Assembly: GCF_000971175.1 (NCBI RefSeq)
Contig: NZ_BBLY01000001.1
Coordinates: 545,709 to 609,708 of the forward strand
DNA from: Demequina pelophila
GTDB lineage: Bacteria > Actinomycetota > Actinomycetes > Actinomycetales > Demequinaceae
Reading direction: 5' to 3'
Length of the DNA: 64,000 nucleotides
Positions 45,900-55,129 of the stretch are shown here, in pieces. Every line of letters starts with the position of its first letter. The stretch's first letter is position 1. The notes below the pieces were generated by a model. It was given only the letters and a program-made list of their open reading frames with translations, was not told where the DNA came from and searched no databases. Made by a program: the position numbers and the translations under genes.

Positions 45900-46476
45900 G
45901 GGTTCCTCCCAGGTGCTTCAGCGCCGCCCGGAGCACCGTCGCGGTGTCTCCCGGCGCCACGGGGCCGTCCGCGACGGCCTCGACCGCCGCATCGGCCTGC
46001 TTCGCGGCGTAGCCCAGGCCCTGCAGGGCCTCGATGACCTCGCCGCGCGCGTCGGCGGGCGCCGCGGCGGCCTCCGGCAGCGCGAGCTTCCCGCCCAGCT
46101 CGAGCAGGAGCCGCGCGGCCACCTTCGCGCCGATGCCGGGCACCTTCTGGAGCGCCTTCTGGTCCCCCGCCTGCACGGCGGCGGACAGCGCCTCCGGCGA
46201 GTGCACCGCGAGCATGGCGAGCGCGAGTTTGGGTCCCACCCCCTGGACGCTCTGCAGCGAGGCGAACGTGTCACGCTCCCCCGCCGTCAGGAACCCGAAC
46301 AGGGTCATCGAGTCCTCGCGCACCACCATCTGGGTGTGGACGGTCACGTCCTGGCGCACGCGCAGCTCGCCGAGCGCGGCGGGCGTCGCGAGCACGCGGT
46401 ACCCGACGCCCGCGACGTCGACGATCATGGCGGCGGCGCCCACATGGGCCACCGTCCCCGTCAGCTGCGCGATCAC
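45892..46476 (-). CDS. ruvA: Holliday junction DNA-binding protein RuvA
   Basis: 194 residues: OB domain ([26 protein letters not shown]), tandem HhH motifs ([16 protein letters not shown] and [22 protein letters not shown]) and the RuvB-contacting C-terminal domain ([20 protein letters not shown]). GTG start at 46476. It overlaps ruvB. Confidence 0.97.
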   Translation of the reverse strand: MIAQLTGTVAHVGAAAMIVDVAGVGYRVLATPAALGELRVRQDVTVHTQMVVREDSMTLFGFLTAGERDTFASLQSVQGVGPKLALAMLAVHSPEALSAAVQAGDQKALQKVPGIGAKVAARLLLELGGKLALPEAAAAPADARGEVIEALQGLGYAAKQADAAVEAVADGPVAPGDTATVLRAALKHLGGTRA

Positions 46477-46551
46477 GCGATCCCCTTTCGAACACCTGTA
46501 CGAACACGGTACGCGATGGGTGGGACGGCGGCCGCCATGGCGCGCCGGGCG

Positions 46552-47106
46552 TCAGCCTCGCCGCCGCGCCGCCTTCTCGGCCTCCGCCCAGCGGCGCTGC
46601 GCCGCCGTGGTCGCGCCGGACCCCGCCGGGGCCGCTCCCCCGCGCCACGCGTGGGCGATGGCGATGGCGAGGGCGTCCGCCGCATCGGCCGGGCGCGGGG
46701 CCTCCTGGAGACCCAGGAGGCGCTGCACCATGAAGCCCACCTGCGCCTTGCCGGCGCGGCCGTCGCCGGTGACGGCGGACTTCACCTCGGACGGCGTGTA
46801 CAGCGACAGCGGCAGCCCGCGGCGCTCGGCCGCGAGCATGACGACGCCGGAGATCTGCGCCGTGCCCATGATCGTGGAGACGTCGGAGCGCGCGAAGATG
46901 CGCTCCATCGCCACCGCGTCGGGCCGGTGCCGGTCGAGCATCGCCTCGAGGGTGTCCGCGATGAGGGCCAGCCGCGCCGGCGTCTCCTGGGACGACGGGG
47001 ACGTGGCCACCTGGACGTCGACCAGGCTCACCCGGCGGGCCGAGCTGGAGTCGACCACCCCGAGCCCGCACCTGGTGAGGCCGGGGTCGACCCCCAGGAT
47101 GCGCAT
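46552..47106 (-). CDS. ruvC: Holliday junction resolvase RuvC
   Basis: 184 residues. Catalytic acidic residues sit in MRILGVDPGLTRCG, AMERIF and PADAADALAIAIAHAWRG. The start codon ATG (47106) is inside a copy of the word GGACGATGC. A C-terminal Ala/Arg tail of about 25 residues is extra. It lies 11 bases after yebC. Confidence 0.96.
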   Translation of the reverse strand: MRILGVDPGLTRCGLGVVDSSSARRVSLVDVQVATSPSSQETPARLALIADTLEAMLDRHRPDAVAMERIFARSDVSTIMGTAQISGVVMLAAERRGLPLSLYTPSEVKSAVTGDGRAGKAQVGFMVQRLLGLQEAPRPADAADALAIAIAHAWRGGAAPAGSGATTAAQRRWAEAEKAARRRG

Positions 47107-47117
47107 CGTCCCTGGTC

Positions 47118-47873
47118 TCAGGCCTGCGCGGCCTCGAGAACCTCGTCGCTCGCGTCGAAGTTGGCCCACACGTTCTGGACGTCGTCCGAGTCCTCGAGCG
47201 CGTCGATGAGGCGCAGCATCTTCTTGGCGCCCTCGACGTCCATCTCGATCTTCATGGACGGCATGAAGGTCGCCTCGGCGCTCTCGTAGTCGATGCCCGC
47301 GGCCTGCAGGGCCGTGCGGACCCCCACGAAGTCGGTGGCCTCGGAGATGATCTCGAAGACGTCGCCCAGGTCGTTGATCTCCTCGGCGCCGGCCTCGAGC
47401 GTGGCCTCCATGAGCTGGTCCTCGGTGACGCCGCCCTCCTTGGAGACGATCACCTGGCCCTTGCGGGAGAACAGGTAGGACACCGAACCCGGGTCCGCGA
47501 GCGTGCCGTTGTTGCGGGTGAGGCCCACGCGCACCTCGGTGGCCGCGCGGTTGCGGTTGTCGGTGAGGCACTCGATGAGGACCGCGACGCCGCCGGGGCC
47601 GTAGCCCTCGTACATGATGGTCTCGTAGTCGACGCCGTCGGCGTCCTCGCCGGAGCCGCGCTTGACGGCGCGGTCGATGTTGTCGTTGGGGACCGAGGAC
47701 TTCTTGGCTTTCTGGATCGCGTCGAAGAGCGTTGGGTTGCCCGCCGGGTCGCCGCCGCCCACGCGCGCCGCGACCTCGATGTTCTTGATGAGCTTGGCGA
47801 ACAGCTTGCCGCGCTTCGCGTCGATGGCGGCCTTCTTGTGCTTGGTCGTCGCCCACTTGGAATGCCCGGACAT
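47118..47873 (-). CDS. yebC: YebC/PmpR family transcriptional regulator or translation factor
   Basis: 251 residues, the conserved TACO1/YebC family: [59 protein letters not shown]. Family members have been reported as DNA-binding regulators and, more recently, as helpers of proline-stretch translation. ATG 47873 with SD GAGGAG. It heads the yebC-ruvC-ruvA-ruvB row. Confidence 0.95.
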   Translation of the reverse strand: MSGHSKWATTKHKKAAIDAKRGKLFAKLIKNIEVAARVGGGDPAGNPTLFDAIQKAKKSSVPNDNIDRAVKRGSGEDADGVDYETIMYEGYGPGGVAVLIECLTDNRNRAATEVRVGLTRNNGTLADPGSVSYLFSRKGQVIVSKEGGVTEDQLMEATLEAGAEEINDLGDVFEIISEATDFVGVRTALQAAGIDYESAEATFMPSMKIEMDVEGAKKMLRLIDALEDSDDVQNVWANFDASDEVLEAAQA

Positions 47874-47909
47874 GATGCTCCTCGGTGTGCCTGGTCTGGA
47901 ATCCCGCCC

Positions 47910-47915
47910 ATTCTA
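47910..47915 (-). promoter_or_regulatory. -10 hexamer TAGAAT of yebC
   Basis: TAGAAT on the minus strand, 37 bases upstream of ATG 47873, leaving a leader of about 30 bases with GAGGAG. Confidence 0.5.
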
Positions 47916-47931
47916 GTGGGCGGCGGCCGCC

Positions 47932-48795
47932 CTACCCCGCACTCACCAGCGCGATTCCCCCGAGCACCACGAGCGAGCCGAGCACCCGGCGCCGCAGGTG
48001 CGCCTCCTTGTACAGCAGGCCCGCGGCGAGGGCCCCGATGACGATCGAGCACTCCCGCACCGGCGCGACGATCGACACGTCCGTGGTGCGCAGGCACCAC
48101 AGCACGAGCCCGTACGACAACGGCATGAGCAGCCATACCGCGGCGAAGGTCGAGGGGCGGGCGCGCACCAGGTCGCGGGCGTGGCGACGCCCGGGCCACC
48201 ACGCGGGCGCGAGTATCACCACGGAGGCCGCCTCGGCGAGCATGAGGAACGTGAGCGGCGGCACGTGCTCCGTGCCCACCGCCCAGCCGTCGAGCACCGT
48301 GTATCCGGCGATGCCCAGGCCGGACAGGGCGCCGAACATGAGGCCCGTGGCGACGGCGGGCCGCCGCAGCACCGCGAGGCCGCCCGTGACCACCGCGATG
48401 CCCAGGATCACCACGGCGCCGCCCGCGAGGGCCAGGAGGGGCGGGCGTTCGCCCAGCACGACCACGGCCAGCACCATCGCCACCGACGGCCCGACCCCAC
48501 GGGCCGTCGGGTAGACCACCCCCAGGTCCGCGCGGGCATAGCCGGCCTGCAGTGCGAGCGCGTACAGGTTGCGCAGCGCGCCCGACGCGAGCGGCGCGAG
48601 CAGGAGCACCGGGCTCACGGCCCACCCGTGGTGCGCCCACTGCCACACCCCGAAGGGCGCGATCACGACGAGGCTGCCGGCCGCGTACAGGCTGACGATC
48701 ACCCGCGGGTCGCCGGCGAGGCGCTTCGCGGTGAGATTCCACGCCGCGTGCGCCACCGCGGCGGCGAGGAGCAGCCCCAGGACGCCGGCGCTCAT
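47932..48795 (-). CDS. EamA/DMT family transporter
   Basis: 287 residues with ten predicted membrane helices in two five-helix halves; AAAVAHAAWNLTAKRLAGD and GVVYPTARGVGPSVAMVLAVVVLGERPP in the first half and LMPLSYGLVLWCLRTTDVSIVAPVRECSIVIGALAAGLLYKE in the second are EamA hallmarks. The substrate is unknown. It is not part of the usual yebC-pdxT order, so it and the RpiR gene next to it form a small insertion. Confidence 0.85.
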   Translation of the reverse strand: MSAGVLGLLLAAAVAHAAWNLTAKRLAGDPRVIVSLYAAGSLVVIAPFGVWQWAHHGWAVSPVLLLAPLASGALRNLYALALQAGYARADLGVVYPTARGVGPSVAMVLAVVVLGERPPLLALAGGAVVILGIAVVTGGLAVLRRPAVATGLMFGALSGLGIAGYTVLDGWAVGTEHVPPLTFLMLAEAASVVILAPAWWPGRRHARDLVRARPSTFAAVWLLMPLSYGLVLWCLRTTDVSIVAPVRECSIVIGALAAGLLYKEAHLRRRVLGSLVVLGGIALVSAG

Positions 48796-48884
48796 GAGGC
48801 CCGCGTCAGCATGACCTGAAGAGGTGTTTGCACATTCGCAAGTTTATGAACGCGTCGAAACGACGTTCCCCGCGAAGGTCCCGG

Positions 48885-49751
48885 TCAGTACCCGAGCACC
48901 TCGGCCGTGATGGCGCTGGCCTTGCGGGTGCGCTCCATGTCCGCCAGCGCGACGCCGGCGTGCAGCATGTCGACGATCGTGAGGTGCGCGATGCGGCTGG
49001 ACGAGGGCGTCATCTCGAGGCCGGGGTCCGCGCCGCCGGCGACAAGCGAGATGGTCGCGAGCTCCGTGAGCGGCGACTCGACGTAGCTGGTGATCGCGAT
49101 GACGTGAGCGCCCACCTCGCGGGCCGCCCTCGCGACCTGGAGGCTCGTGGCGGTACGGCCGGAGTGGGAGATCACCAGGGCGACGTCCTTGGTGCCCAGC
49201 AGCCGGGCCTGGATCTGCTGCGAGACGTCGTCGCGGGACATGCCGACGACGAGGCCCACCGACCGGAAGCGGAAGACCGCGTCCACGGCGGTGGCGTGGG
49301 AGGTCGAGGTGCCGGCGAGCAGCACCTTGTCCGCGTCGGAGATCGCCTGGATCGCCCGCTCGAGGGCGTCGATGTCGAGGGTGCCGCGGATGGCCGCGAC
49401 GGACTCGGCGTGCGAGCCCAGGATCGCGTTCTGGATGTCGGCGGTCGTGCGGGAATCGGTCACCGCCAGGGGCGTGTGGTCGTCGGGGCGCAGCGCCGTC
49501 GCGCGGTGCAGGGCGAGGCGGAGCTCGGCGAATCCCTCGAACCCGGCGGCCCGGGAGGCGCGCACCACCGTGGCGGGCGACACCTGGGCGCGATCGGCCA
49601 CCTCGGCCGTGCGCGCGTCGCGCACGAACTCGGGGTCGTCGAGGACCAGCTGGATCACGCGCGCATCGGAGGCGCGCAGGGCGGGCAGGCGTGCCTGCAG
49701 CGAGGCGCGCAGGGAGCCGAGGTCGTGAGGGCGGCGAGCGTCATTGTTCAC
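48885..49751 (-). CDS. RpiR family transcriptional regulator
   Basis: 288 residues. N-terminal HTH (RVIQLVLDDPEFVRDARTAEVADRAQVSPATVVRASRAAGFEGFAELRLAL) and a SIS sugar-phosphate-binding domain (KVLLAGTSTSHATAVDAVFRFRSVGLVVG, VALVISHSGRTATSLQVARAAREVGA). It should respond to a phosphosugar. The likely target is the EamA transporter downstream, 89 bases away, whose upstream region has TAAACT (48839-48844, minus). GTG 49751 follows GATACT by seven bases, possibly leaderless. Confidence 0.88.
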   Translation of the reverse strand: MNNDARRPHDLGSLRASLQARLPALRASDARVIQLVLDDPEFVRDARTAEVADRAQVSPATVVRASRAAGFEGFAELRLALHRATALRPDDHTPLAVTDSRTTADIQNAILGSHAESVAAIRGTLDIDALERAIQAISDADKVLLAGTSTSHATAVDAVFRFRSVGLVVGMSRDDVSQQIQARLLGTKDVALVISHSGRTATSLQVARAAREVGAHVIAITSYVESPLTELATISLVAGGADPGLEMTPSSSRIAHLTIVDMLHAGVALADMERTRKASAITAEVLGY

Positions 49752-49782
49752 GTGTACAAGTATCCGATAGCGCGTCTGGGAC

Positions 49783-49798
49783 CCCCCACAAATGGGGG
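49783..49798 (-). terminator. Hairpin after pdxT
   Basis: CCCCCA and TGGGGG around a four-base loop, 30 bases past the pdxT stop and upstream of the RpiR gene. No U-run follows on the minus strand. A short stem; a weak terminator at best. Confidence 0.4.
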
Positions 49799-49827
49799 AA
49801 AACGGCGCGTCGCGGTGGGGATGAGCG

Positions 49828-50427
49828 CTACGCGAGGTCGCGCAGCAGCGCGTGGACGCGGTCGTCGGGGGTCGCGCCGGGCGCGACCATCTCGGGGTGG
49901 AACGAGGTCGCGATGGCGTTCCCGTGGCGCACGGCGACCGGGTGGCGTGCGCCGTCCGGGCCCTCGACGGTCGCGAGAACCTCGACCTCCGGCGAGTGGG
50001 ACTCGACCCACGGCGCCCGGATGAAGGTCGCGTGCATGGCCGAGCCGTCGGGCGCCCAGGCGAGCTCCACCTCGGACGAGTCGACCTGGCGACCGAAGGC
50101 GTTGCGGCGCACCGTCATGGGGATCGCGCCGAGCGACCGTTGGCCCGCGATGCCGCCCACGATGTCCGTGGCGAGCATGATCATGCCGGCGCACGAGCCC
50201 AGCACGGGCATGCCGCCTGCCAGGCGCTCGCGCAGCGGCTCGAACAGGCCGAAGGCGCGCAGCAGCTTGTCGATGGTCGTCGACTCGCCGCCGGGGATCA
50301 CGAGCGCCTCCACCGCCTCGAGCTCGGACAGCCGCCGCACGCGCACCGCCTGCGCGCCCACGCGCTCCAGCGCGGCGGCATGCTCGCGCACGTCGCCCTG
50401 CAGGGCCAGCACGCCGATCGTCGTCAC
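49828..50427 (-). CDS. pdxT: Pyridoxal 5'-phosphate synthase glutaminase subunit PdxT
   Basis: 199 residues, class I glutamine amidotransferase: [27 protein letters not shown], nucleophile in [11 protein letters not shown] and the His/Glu of SFHPEM. It feeds ammonia to PdxS. GTG 50427 overlaps the NUDIX stop (GTGA). Confidence 0.96.
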   Translation of the reverse strand: MTTIGVLALQGDVREHAAALERVGAQAVRVRRLSELEAVEALVIPGGESTTIDKLLRAFGLFEPLRERLAGGMPVLGSCAGMIMLATDIVGGIAGQRSLGAIPMTVRRNAFGRQVDSSEVELAWAPDGSAMHATFIRAPWVESHSPEVEVLATVEGPDGARHPVAVRHGNAIATSFHPEMVAPGATPDDRVHALLRDLA

Positions 50428-50948
50428 TCGTCCACCTCTCCCAGGTCCCGGGTCTCCCCGTCCCACTCCATCAACCATCCCCACGGCTCGCGCAGCGTCG
50501 CCGGGAACACCTCGATGGGCGCGTCCCGCACGTCGGACTCGCTCATCCACGCGAGCTCGTCGATGGTCTCCTGCTCGATCTCGGTCCACTCGGACGCGGT
50601 GCGCGACCGCCGCTCCGCATCGGCCACCCGCCCGACGAAGATCTCCTCCGCCTGTGTGTACGGCCGGGACTTGAAGTCGAAGAGTGCGACGCGCCGCCAC
50701 ACCGGTCCGACCAGCTCGTCCTCCTCGAGGACGTAACCCGTCTCCTCGGCGAGCTCGCGCACGGCCGCGGCGCGCATCGTCTCCCCCGGCTCGAGACCGC
50801 CGCCGGGCGTGAACCAGAAGGTGCGGTCCGCATCGTGCGGGTCGTGCCCGCGCACCATGAGCATCTCCGGCCCGGAGGTTCCGGGCCGCAGCAGCAGGAC
50901 GCGGGCGCCCCGGCGATGAATGCGCCGGTCGCCCGCGTCACCCGCCAC
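50424..50948 (-). CDS. NUDIX hydrolase
   Basis: About 174 residues. The Nudix box is complete: [24 protein letters not shown]. Substrate is not predictable. It lies between pdxS and pdxT, eleven bases after the pdxS stop and overlapping pdxT, so the three are co-translated. GTG 50948 is the most likely start though the SD is weak. Confidence 0.85.
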   Translation of the reverse strand: MAGDAGDRRIHRRGARVLLLRPGTSGPEMLMVRGHDPHDADRTFWFTPGGGLEPGETMRAAAVRELAEETGYVLEEDELVGPVWRRVALFDFKSRPYTQAEEIFVGRVADAERRSRTASEWTEIEQETIDELAWMSESDVRDAPIEVFPATLREPWGWLMEWDGETRDLGEVDE

Positions 50949-50959
50949 CAGCAGGCCGC

Positions 50960-51868
50960 TTACCAGCCGCGCTCGGCGAGGCGGTGCGGCTCGGGCTCCT
51001 CCTCGACGTTGATGCCCACCATCGCCTCGCCCAGCCCGCGCGAGACCTCGGCGATGACCGACGGGTCGTCGTAGAACGTGGTGGCCTTGACGATCGCGGC
51101 GGCGCGCTTGGCCGGGTCGCCCGACTTGAAGATGCCGGAGCCGACGAACACGCCCTCCGCACCCAGCTGCATCATCATCGCGGCGTCCGCCGGGGTGGCG
51201 ATGCCGCCCGCGGTGAACAGCACGACGGGGAGCTTGCCGGTCTTCGCGATCTCCTGGACCAGCGGCAGCGGCGCCTGGAGCTCCTTGGCGGCCACGTACA
51301 GCTCGTCCTCGGGGAGCGCGGTGAGCGCCTTGATCTCCGCACGGATCTGGCGCATGTGCGTGGTCGCGTTGGAGACGTCGCCGGTGCCGGCCTCGCCCTT
51401 GGAGCGGATCATGGCCGCGCCCTCGGAGATGCGGCGCAGCGCCTCGCCCAGGTTGGTCGCGCCGCACACGAACGGCACGGTGAAGTTCCACTTGTCGATG
51501 TGGTGGGTGTAGTCCGCGGGGGTGAGCACCTCGGATTCGTCGATGTAGTCCACGCCCAGCGACTCGAGCACCTGCGCCTCGACGAAGTGGCCGATGCGGG
51601 CCTTCGCCATGACGGGGATGGAGACCGTGTCGATGATGCCCTGGATCATGTCCGGGTCGCTCATGCGCGACACGCCGCCCTGCGCACGGATGTCCGCCGG
51701 CACGCGCTCGAGCGCCATGACCGCGACCGCGCCCGCGTCCTCGGCGATGCGCGCCTGCTCGGGCGTGACCACGTCCATGATCACGCCGCCCTTGAGCATC
51801 TCGGCCATGCCTCGCTTGACGAGGTCGGTGCCGACCTGGGGCGTCGCGTTGTCGACGGTAGTGCTCAT
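50960..51868 (-). CDS. pdxS: Pyridoxal 5'-phosphate synthase subunit PdxS
   Basis: 302 residues. TIM barrel with the catalytic lysines in [14 protein letters not shown] and [43 protein letters not shown] is the family signature. With PdxT it makes PLP from ribose 5-phosphate, glyceraldehyde 3-phosphate and glutamine. ATG 51868 overlaps the pimA stop. Confidence 0.98.
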   Translation of the reverse strand: MSTTVDNATPQVGTDLVKRGMAEMLKGGVIMDVVTPEQARIAEDAGAVAVMALERVPADIRAQGGVSRMSDPDMIQGIIDTVSIPVMAKARIGHFVEAQVLESLGVDYIDESEVLTPADYTHHIDKWNFTVPFVCGATNLGEALRRISEGAAMIRSKGEAGTGDVSNATTHMRQIRAEIKALTALPEDELYVAAKELQAPLPLVQEIAKTGKLPVVLFTAGGIATPADAAMMMQLGAEGVFVGSGIFKSGDPAKRAAAIVKATTFYDDPSVIAEVSRGLGEAMVGINVEEEPEPHRLAERGW

Positions 51869-53016
51869 TGAGGTGTCACGTCCTTCGTGGGATGGGGATG
51901 GAACTCGGCGTCCATCCTAATGGCGTCGCGATACGTCTCCTCGATGCGGGGCGCGACGTTGGACCAGTCGAAACTCATGGCGCATTCGCGGCCGCGGGCG
52001 GCCAGGTCGCGGCGCGCCTCGGGGTCGTCGAGCAGCTCGACGATGCGCGCGGCCAGGTCCTCCGGGTCGCCCACCCGGTGGTGGGCGGCGGCGTGCCCGT
52101 CCCCGAAGGACGACACGTCCTGGAAGGCCACCAGGTCCGAGGCGACCACGGCGGCGCCGGCGGCCATCGCCTCGACCAGGACGATGCCGAAGCTCTCCCC
52201 GCCCAGGTTGGGGGCGCAGTAGATGTCGACCGAGGACATGAAGCGCGCCTTGGCGGGCTCGTCGAGCTCCCCGATCACCTCGGCGCCGGCCTGCGCCGCC
52301 TTCGCGGCGACCCGCTCGTTGAACCGGCCCGCGACCAGGAAGCGCGCGTGCGGATGACGGGCGCGCACGTGAGGGATGGCGGCGAGGTAGTCGTCGAGCC
52401 CCTTGCGTGGCTCGTCGAGGCGGCCCAGGATCCCGATCGTGGGGGACGATGCGGTGCCCTGCCACCGCGGCTCCGGCACCGCGTCGACGTAGTTGGAGGT
52501 GTCGACGCCGTTGGGGATGATGTGCGTCGCCTGGACCCGGAGGTGGTGCTTGATGGTCTCCGCGGCCGAGGGCGACACGGCGATGCGCGCGTCCAGCTCC
52601 TCGTAGCCGGGCTTGATCCACGGCTTGGCCAGCCGCATGGCGATCGACTCGGACTGCGACGAGTGGAAGGTCGCGACCGTGGGGCCCAGCCGCGCCCACA
52701 TCGCGATGACCGACAGGGACGGGGCGCCCGGCTCGTGCAGGTGCACCACGTCGAAGTGGCCCAAAGTGAGCCACTCGCGCACCCGCGCGGCCGCCATCAT
52801 CCCGAACGTGAGCCGCGCGGTGGAGCCGTTGTAGCGGATGGGGATGGACCGGCCGGCGCTGGCCACGAAGGGCGGCACGGGGGTGTCGTCGGCCGCCGGC
52901 GCGAGCACCGAGACGTCGTGGCCCCGGTCCATGAGCGCCTTGGCCAGGTCGAGGACGTGGAGCTGGACGCCGCCGGGACGGTCGAGCGAGTACGGGCAGA
53001 CGATCCCGATCCTCAT
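51865..53016 (-). CDS. pimA: Phosphatidylinositol mannosyltransferase PimA (GT4)
   Basis: 383 residues. GT-B fold beginning [28 protein letters not shown] with the acceptor-site region [16 protein letters not shown], and donor-site [18 protein letters not shown] and [24 protein letters not shown]. It transfers the first mannose from GDP-mannose to phosphatidylinositol on the inner membrane leaflet. Located between patA and pdxS, as in mycobacteria. Confidence 0.94.
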   Translation of the reverse strand: MRIGIVCPYSLDRPGGVQLHVLDLAKALMDRGHDVSVLAPAADDTPVPPFVASAGRSIPIRYNGSTARLTFGMMAAARVREWLTLGHFDVVHLHEPGAPSLSVIAMWARLGPTVATFHSSQSESIAMRLAKPWIKPGYEELDARIAVSPSAAETIKHHLRVQATHIIPNGVDTSNYVDAVPEPRWQGTASSPTIGILGRLDEPRKGLDDYLAAIPHVRARHPHARFLVAGRFNERVAAKAAQAGAEVIGELDEPAKARFMSSVDIYCAPNLGGESFGIVLVEAMAAGAAVVASDLVAFQDVSSFGDGHAAAHHRVGDPEDLAARIVELLDDPEARRDLAARGRECAMSFDWSNVAPRIEETYRDAIRMDAEFHPHPTKDVTPQ

Positions 53017-53017
53017 C

Positions 53018-53905
53018 TCAATCCGTCCATCCGAAGCGCTGCAGCATGTGCCAGTCCTCCGGCGTCTCCTGGATCGACCGGCCCATGAACTCTACCCACG
53101 CCCGCGTGAGGTGCCCCACCGCATCGTCCCCCGGCGCGTCGCCGGGCTCGAGCGGCTCCCCGAACGTCATCACCACGCCCCACCTGGAGCGCGCGCGCAG
53201 GCGCGCCCGGCCGCGCAGACGCTCGTAGGTGACCATGACGGGCACCAGGGTGGAGTCGGTGGCGACGGCGAGGGCCGCGGGACCGGGCGCCACCTTGGCC
53301 TCGTGGCCGGCGAACTCGACTGGGATGCCGGAGCCGGACAGGTCGCGGTCGGCGAGCAGGCACAGGACGCCGCCGTCGGTGCTGCCGATGCGCACCAGCT
53401 CCTTGAACGTCGACGACCCCTCGTGGCCCAGGATGCGCATGCCCACCTTCTCGCGCAGCGCGACGAACTCGTCGAACACCTCGCGGGGCTTGAGCACCTC
53501 GGCGACCGTGACCACCTGGCCCCAGTGGCGGCAGGCGTACGCGCCCACGATGTCCCAGTTGCCGGAGTGCGACAGGGCGACGACGGCGCGGCCGTCACGC
53601 GCGAGCGCGTCGGTGAGCGCCGGGCCGTTGACCACACGCACGCGGGCGTCGATGACGCTTCCGGGCAGCCGGCCCAGGGTGAACGTCTCCGCGTAGTAGC
53701 GCGCCGTCGAGGCGAGGCCCTTTCGCGACAGCGTGCGCAGCGCCCGCCCCTCGAGGCCGGTGACGCGATGGAGGTTGTCCTCGAGGCGCCGGGCGGGCTT
53801 GAGGCGCCGCGCCCACACCGTCATGGTGCCGGTCCACGCGATCGCGCGGATCACGGGCTCGGGCACGTAGCGGGACGCGCGGAAGGCGAGCAGAAAGGCA
53901 TTCAT
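53018..53905 (-). CDS. patA: Phosphatidylinositol mannoside acyltransferase (PatA type)
   Basis: 295 residues, LPLAT/HtrB-like fold. The acyltransferase motif is ALSHSGNWDIVGAY (HX4D), with LADRDLSGSGIPVEFAGHEAKVAPGPAALA as the second block. An N-terminal hydrophobic stretch attaches it to the membrane. It acylates the mannose added by PimA. One base separates its stop from the pimA ATG. Confidence 0.9.
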   Translation of the reverse strand: MNAFLLAFRASRYVPEPVIRAIAWTGTMTVWARRLKPARRLEDNLHRVTGLEGRALRTLSRKGLASTARYYAETFTLGRLPGSVIDARVRVVNGPALTDALARDGRAVVALSHSGNWDIVGAYACRHWGQVVTVAEVLKPREVFDEFVALREKVGMRILGHEGSSTFKELVRIGSTDGGVLCLLADRDLSGSGIPVEFAGHEAKVAPGPAALAVATDSTLVPVMVTYERLRGRARLRARSRWGVVMTFGEPLEPGDAPGDDAVGHLTRAWVEFMGRSIQETPEDWHMLQRFGWTD

Positions 53906-53924
53906 GCGGGGACGCGCCGCCTGC

Positions 53925-54584
53925 TCACTCGTGGGGGTACAGCTGCGGTCCGCCCTCGAGCCGCGCGTTCCACTCGGGGTGCAGGCGGGCGTGGCGCACC
54001 ACGGCCCAGATGCGCTGGACCACCGTGATGGCGGCGAGGACGGTGAGGATCCACAGCGCCCAGGTCAGGACGACGAGCGGGAAGATCCCGATCCCGTAGA
54101 AGCCCACCGCGACCAGTCCGACCACCAGCCGGTCCGAGCGCTCCGCGAGCCCGCCCTTGGCCTCGACGCCGATCGCCTCCGCCTTGGCGCGGGCGTACGG
54201 CACGAGCGAGCCGACGGCCAGGGTGCACAGCGCGCCCAGCGCGGTGAGGCGGTCGATGTCGACGAACACCCACGCGATGGTGCCGAAGATCGCGGCGTCC
54301 GCGACGCGGTCCAGCGTCGAGTCGAGGAACGCGCCCAGGCGCGAGCTCTTGTCGCCCAGGCGCGCCATGGTGCCGTCGAGCATGTCCGTGATGACGAAGA
54401 AGGTGATGAACAGCGCGCCGTAGAACAGCCAGTGCCCGCCGCGCGGGAAGAACAGCAGCGCGCCGGCGACCACGCCGACGGTGCCGATCACGGTCATGAC
54501 GTTGGGGTGGACACCCAGGGCGAGCAGCGCGCGGGCGGGCCTCTGCCACAGGGCGGCCATGTAGGGCCGGAGCCTGCCGAACAT
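53925..54584 (-). CDS. pgsA: Phosphatidylinositol phosphate synthase (CDP-alcohol phosphatidyltransferase)
   Basis: 219 residues with six membrane helices. The CDP-alcohol motif DMLDGTMARLG...RLGAFLDSTLDRVAD carries all the acidic residues. In this gene context (HIT, patA, pimA) the family makes phosphatidylinositol phosphate from CDP-diacylglycerol and inositol phosphate. Its ATG follows the HIT stop directly (TGAATG). Confidence 0.92.
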   Translation of the reverse strand: MFGRLRPYMAALWQRPARALLALGVHPNVMTVIGTVGVVAGALLFFPRGGHWLFYGALFITFFVITDMLDGTMARLGDKSSRLGAFLDSTLDRVADAAIFGTIAWVFVDIDRLTALGALCTLAVGSLVPYARAKAEAIGVEAKGGLAERSDRLVVGLVAVGFYGIGIFPLVVLTWALWILTVLAAITVVQRIWAVVRHARLHPEWNARLEGGPQLYPHE

Positions 54585-55127
54585 TCAGCGGTCCTCTCTG
54601 AAGGCGGCGCTGAGGCGCTGCCACGTGTCGTCGAGCAGCTCGGGCAGCGCCTTGGTGCGCCCGATGATGGGCAGGAAGTTCGCGTCGCCCTCCCAGCGGG
54701 GGACGATGTGCTGGTGCAGGTGGGCGGAGATGCCCGCTCCCCCGACGCGGCCCTGGTTCATGCCGATGTTGAAGCCCTGCGGTCCGCTCGAACGCTCCAG
54801 GAGGGTCATGGAGCGCTGGGTGAGCACCGACATCTCGTCGCGCTCGGCGTCCGTGATCTCCGTGTACATCGCCACGTGCCGGTACGGGCACACCATGAGG
54901 TGGCCGGGGTTGTACGGGTAGAGGTTGAGCACCACGTAGCAGTGCTCGCCGCGGTGGACCACCAGCGCGGCGCGGTCGTCCTCTTCCGCCTTGCGGCACA
55001 GGGGGCAGCCGCGGGACTCCCCCGCCGGCTTGTCGGACTTGACGTACGCGAGGCGATGAGGGGTCCACAGCCGCTCGAAGCCGTCGGGGTCTCCCCCGAA
55101 CTCGTGCGCGTCGACCTCGTCGGTCAC
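54585..55127 (-). CDS. HIT family nucleotide-binding protein
   Basis: 180 residues. HIT motif AHLHQHIVPRW (HxHxHxx) and a CPLCRK zinc pair; LNLYPYNPGHLMVCPYRHVA is the nucleotide-site strand. Family members hydrolyse or phosphorolyse dinucleotide polyphosphates. GTG 55127 lies two bases after the thrS stop. Position between thrS and pgsA is conserved in actinobacteria. Confidence 0.92.
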   Translation of the reverse strand: MTDEVDAHEFGGDPDGFERLWTPHRLAYVKSDKPAGESRGCPLCRKAEEDDRAALVVHRGEHCYVVLNLYPYNPGHLMVCPYRHVAMYTEITDAERDEMSVLTQRSMTLLERSSGPQGFNIGMNQGRVGGAGISAHLHQHIVPRWEGDANFLPIIGRTKALPELLDDTWQRLSAAFREDR

Positions 55128-55129
55128 GC

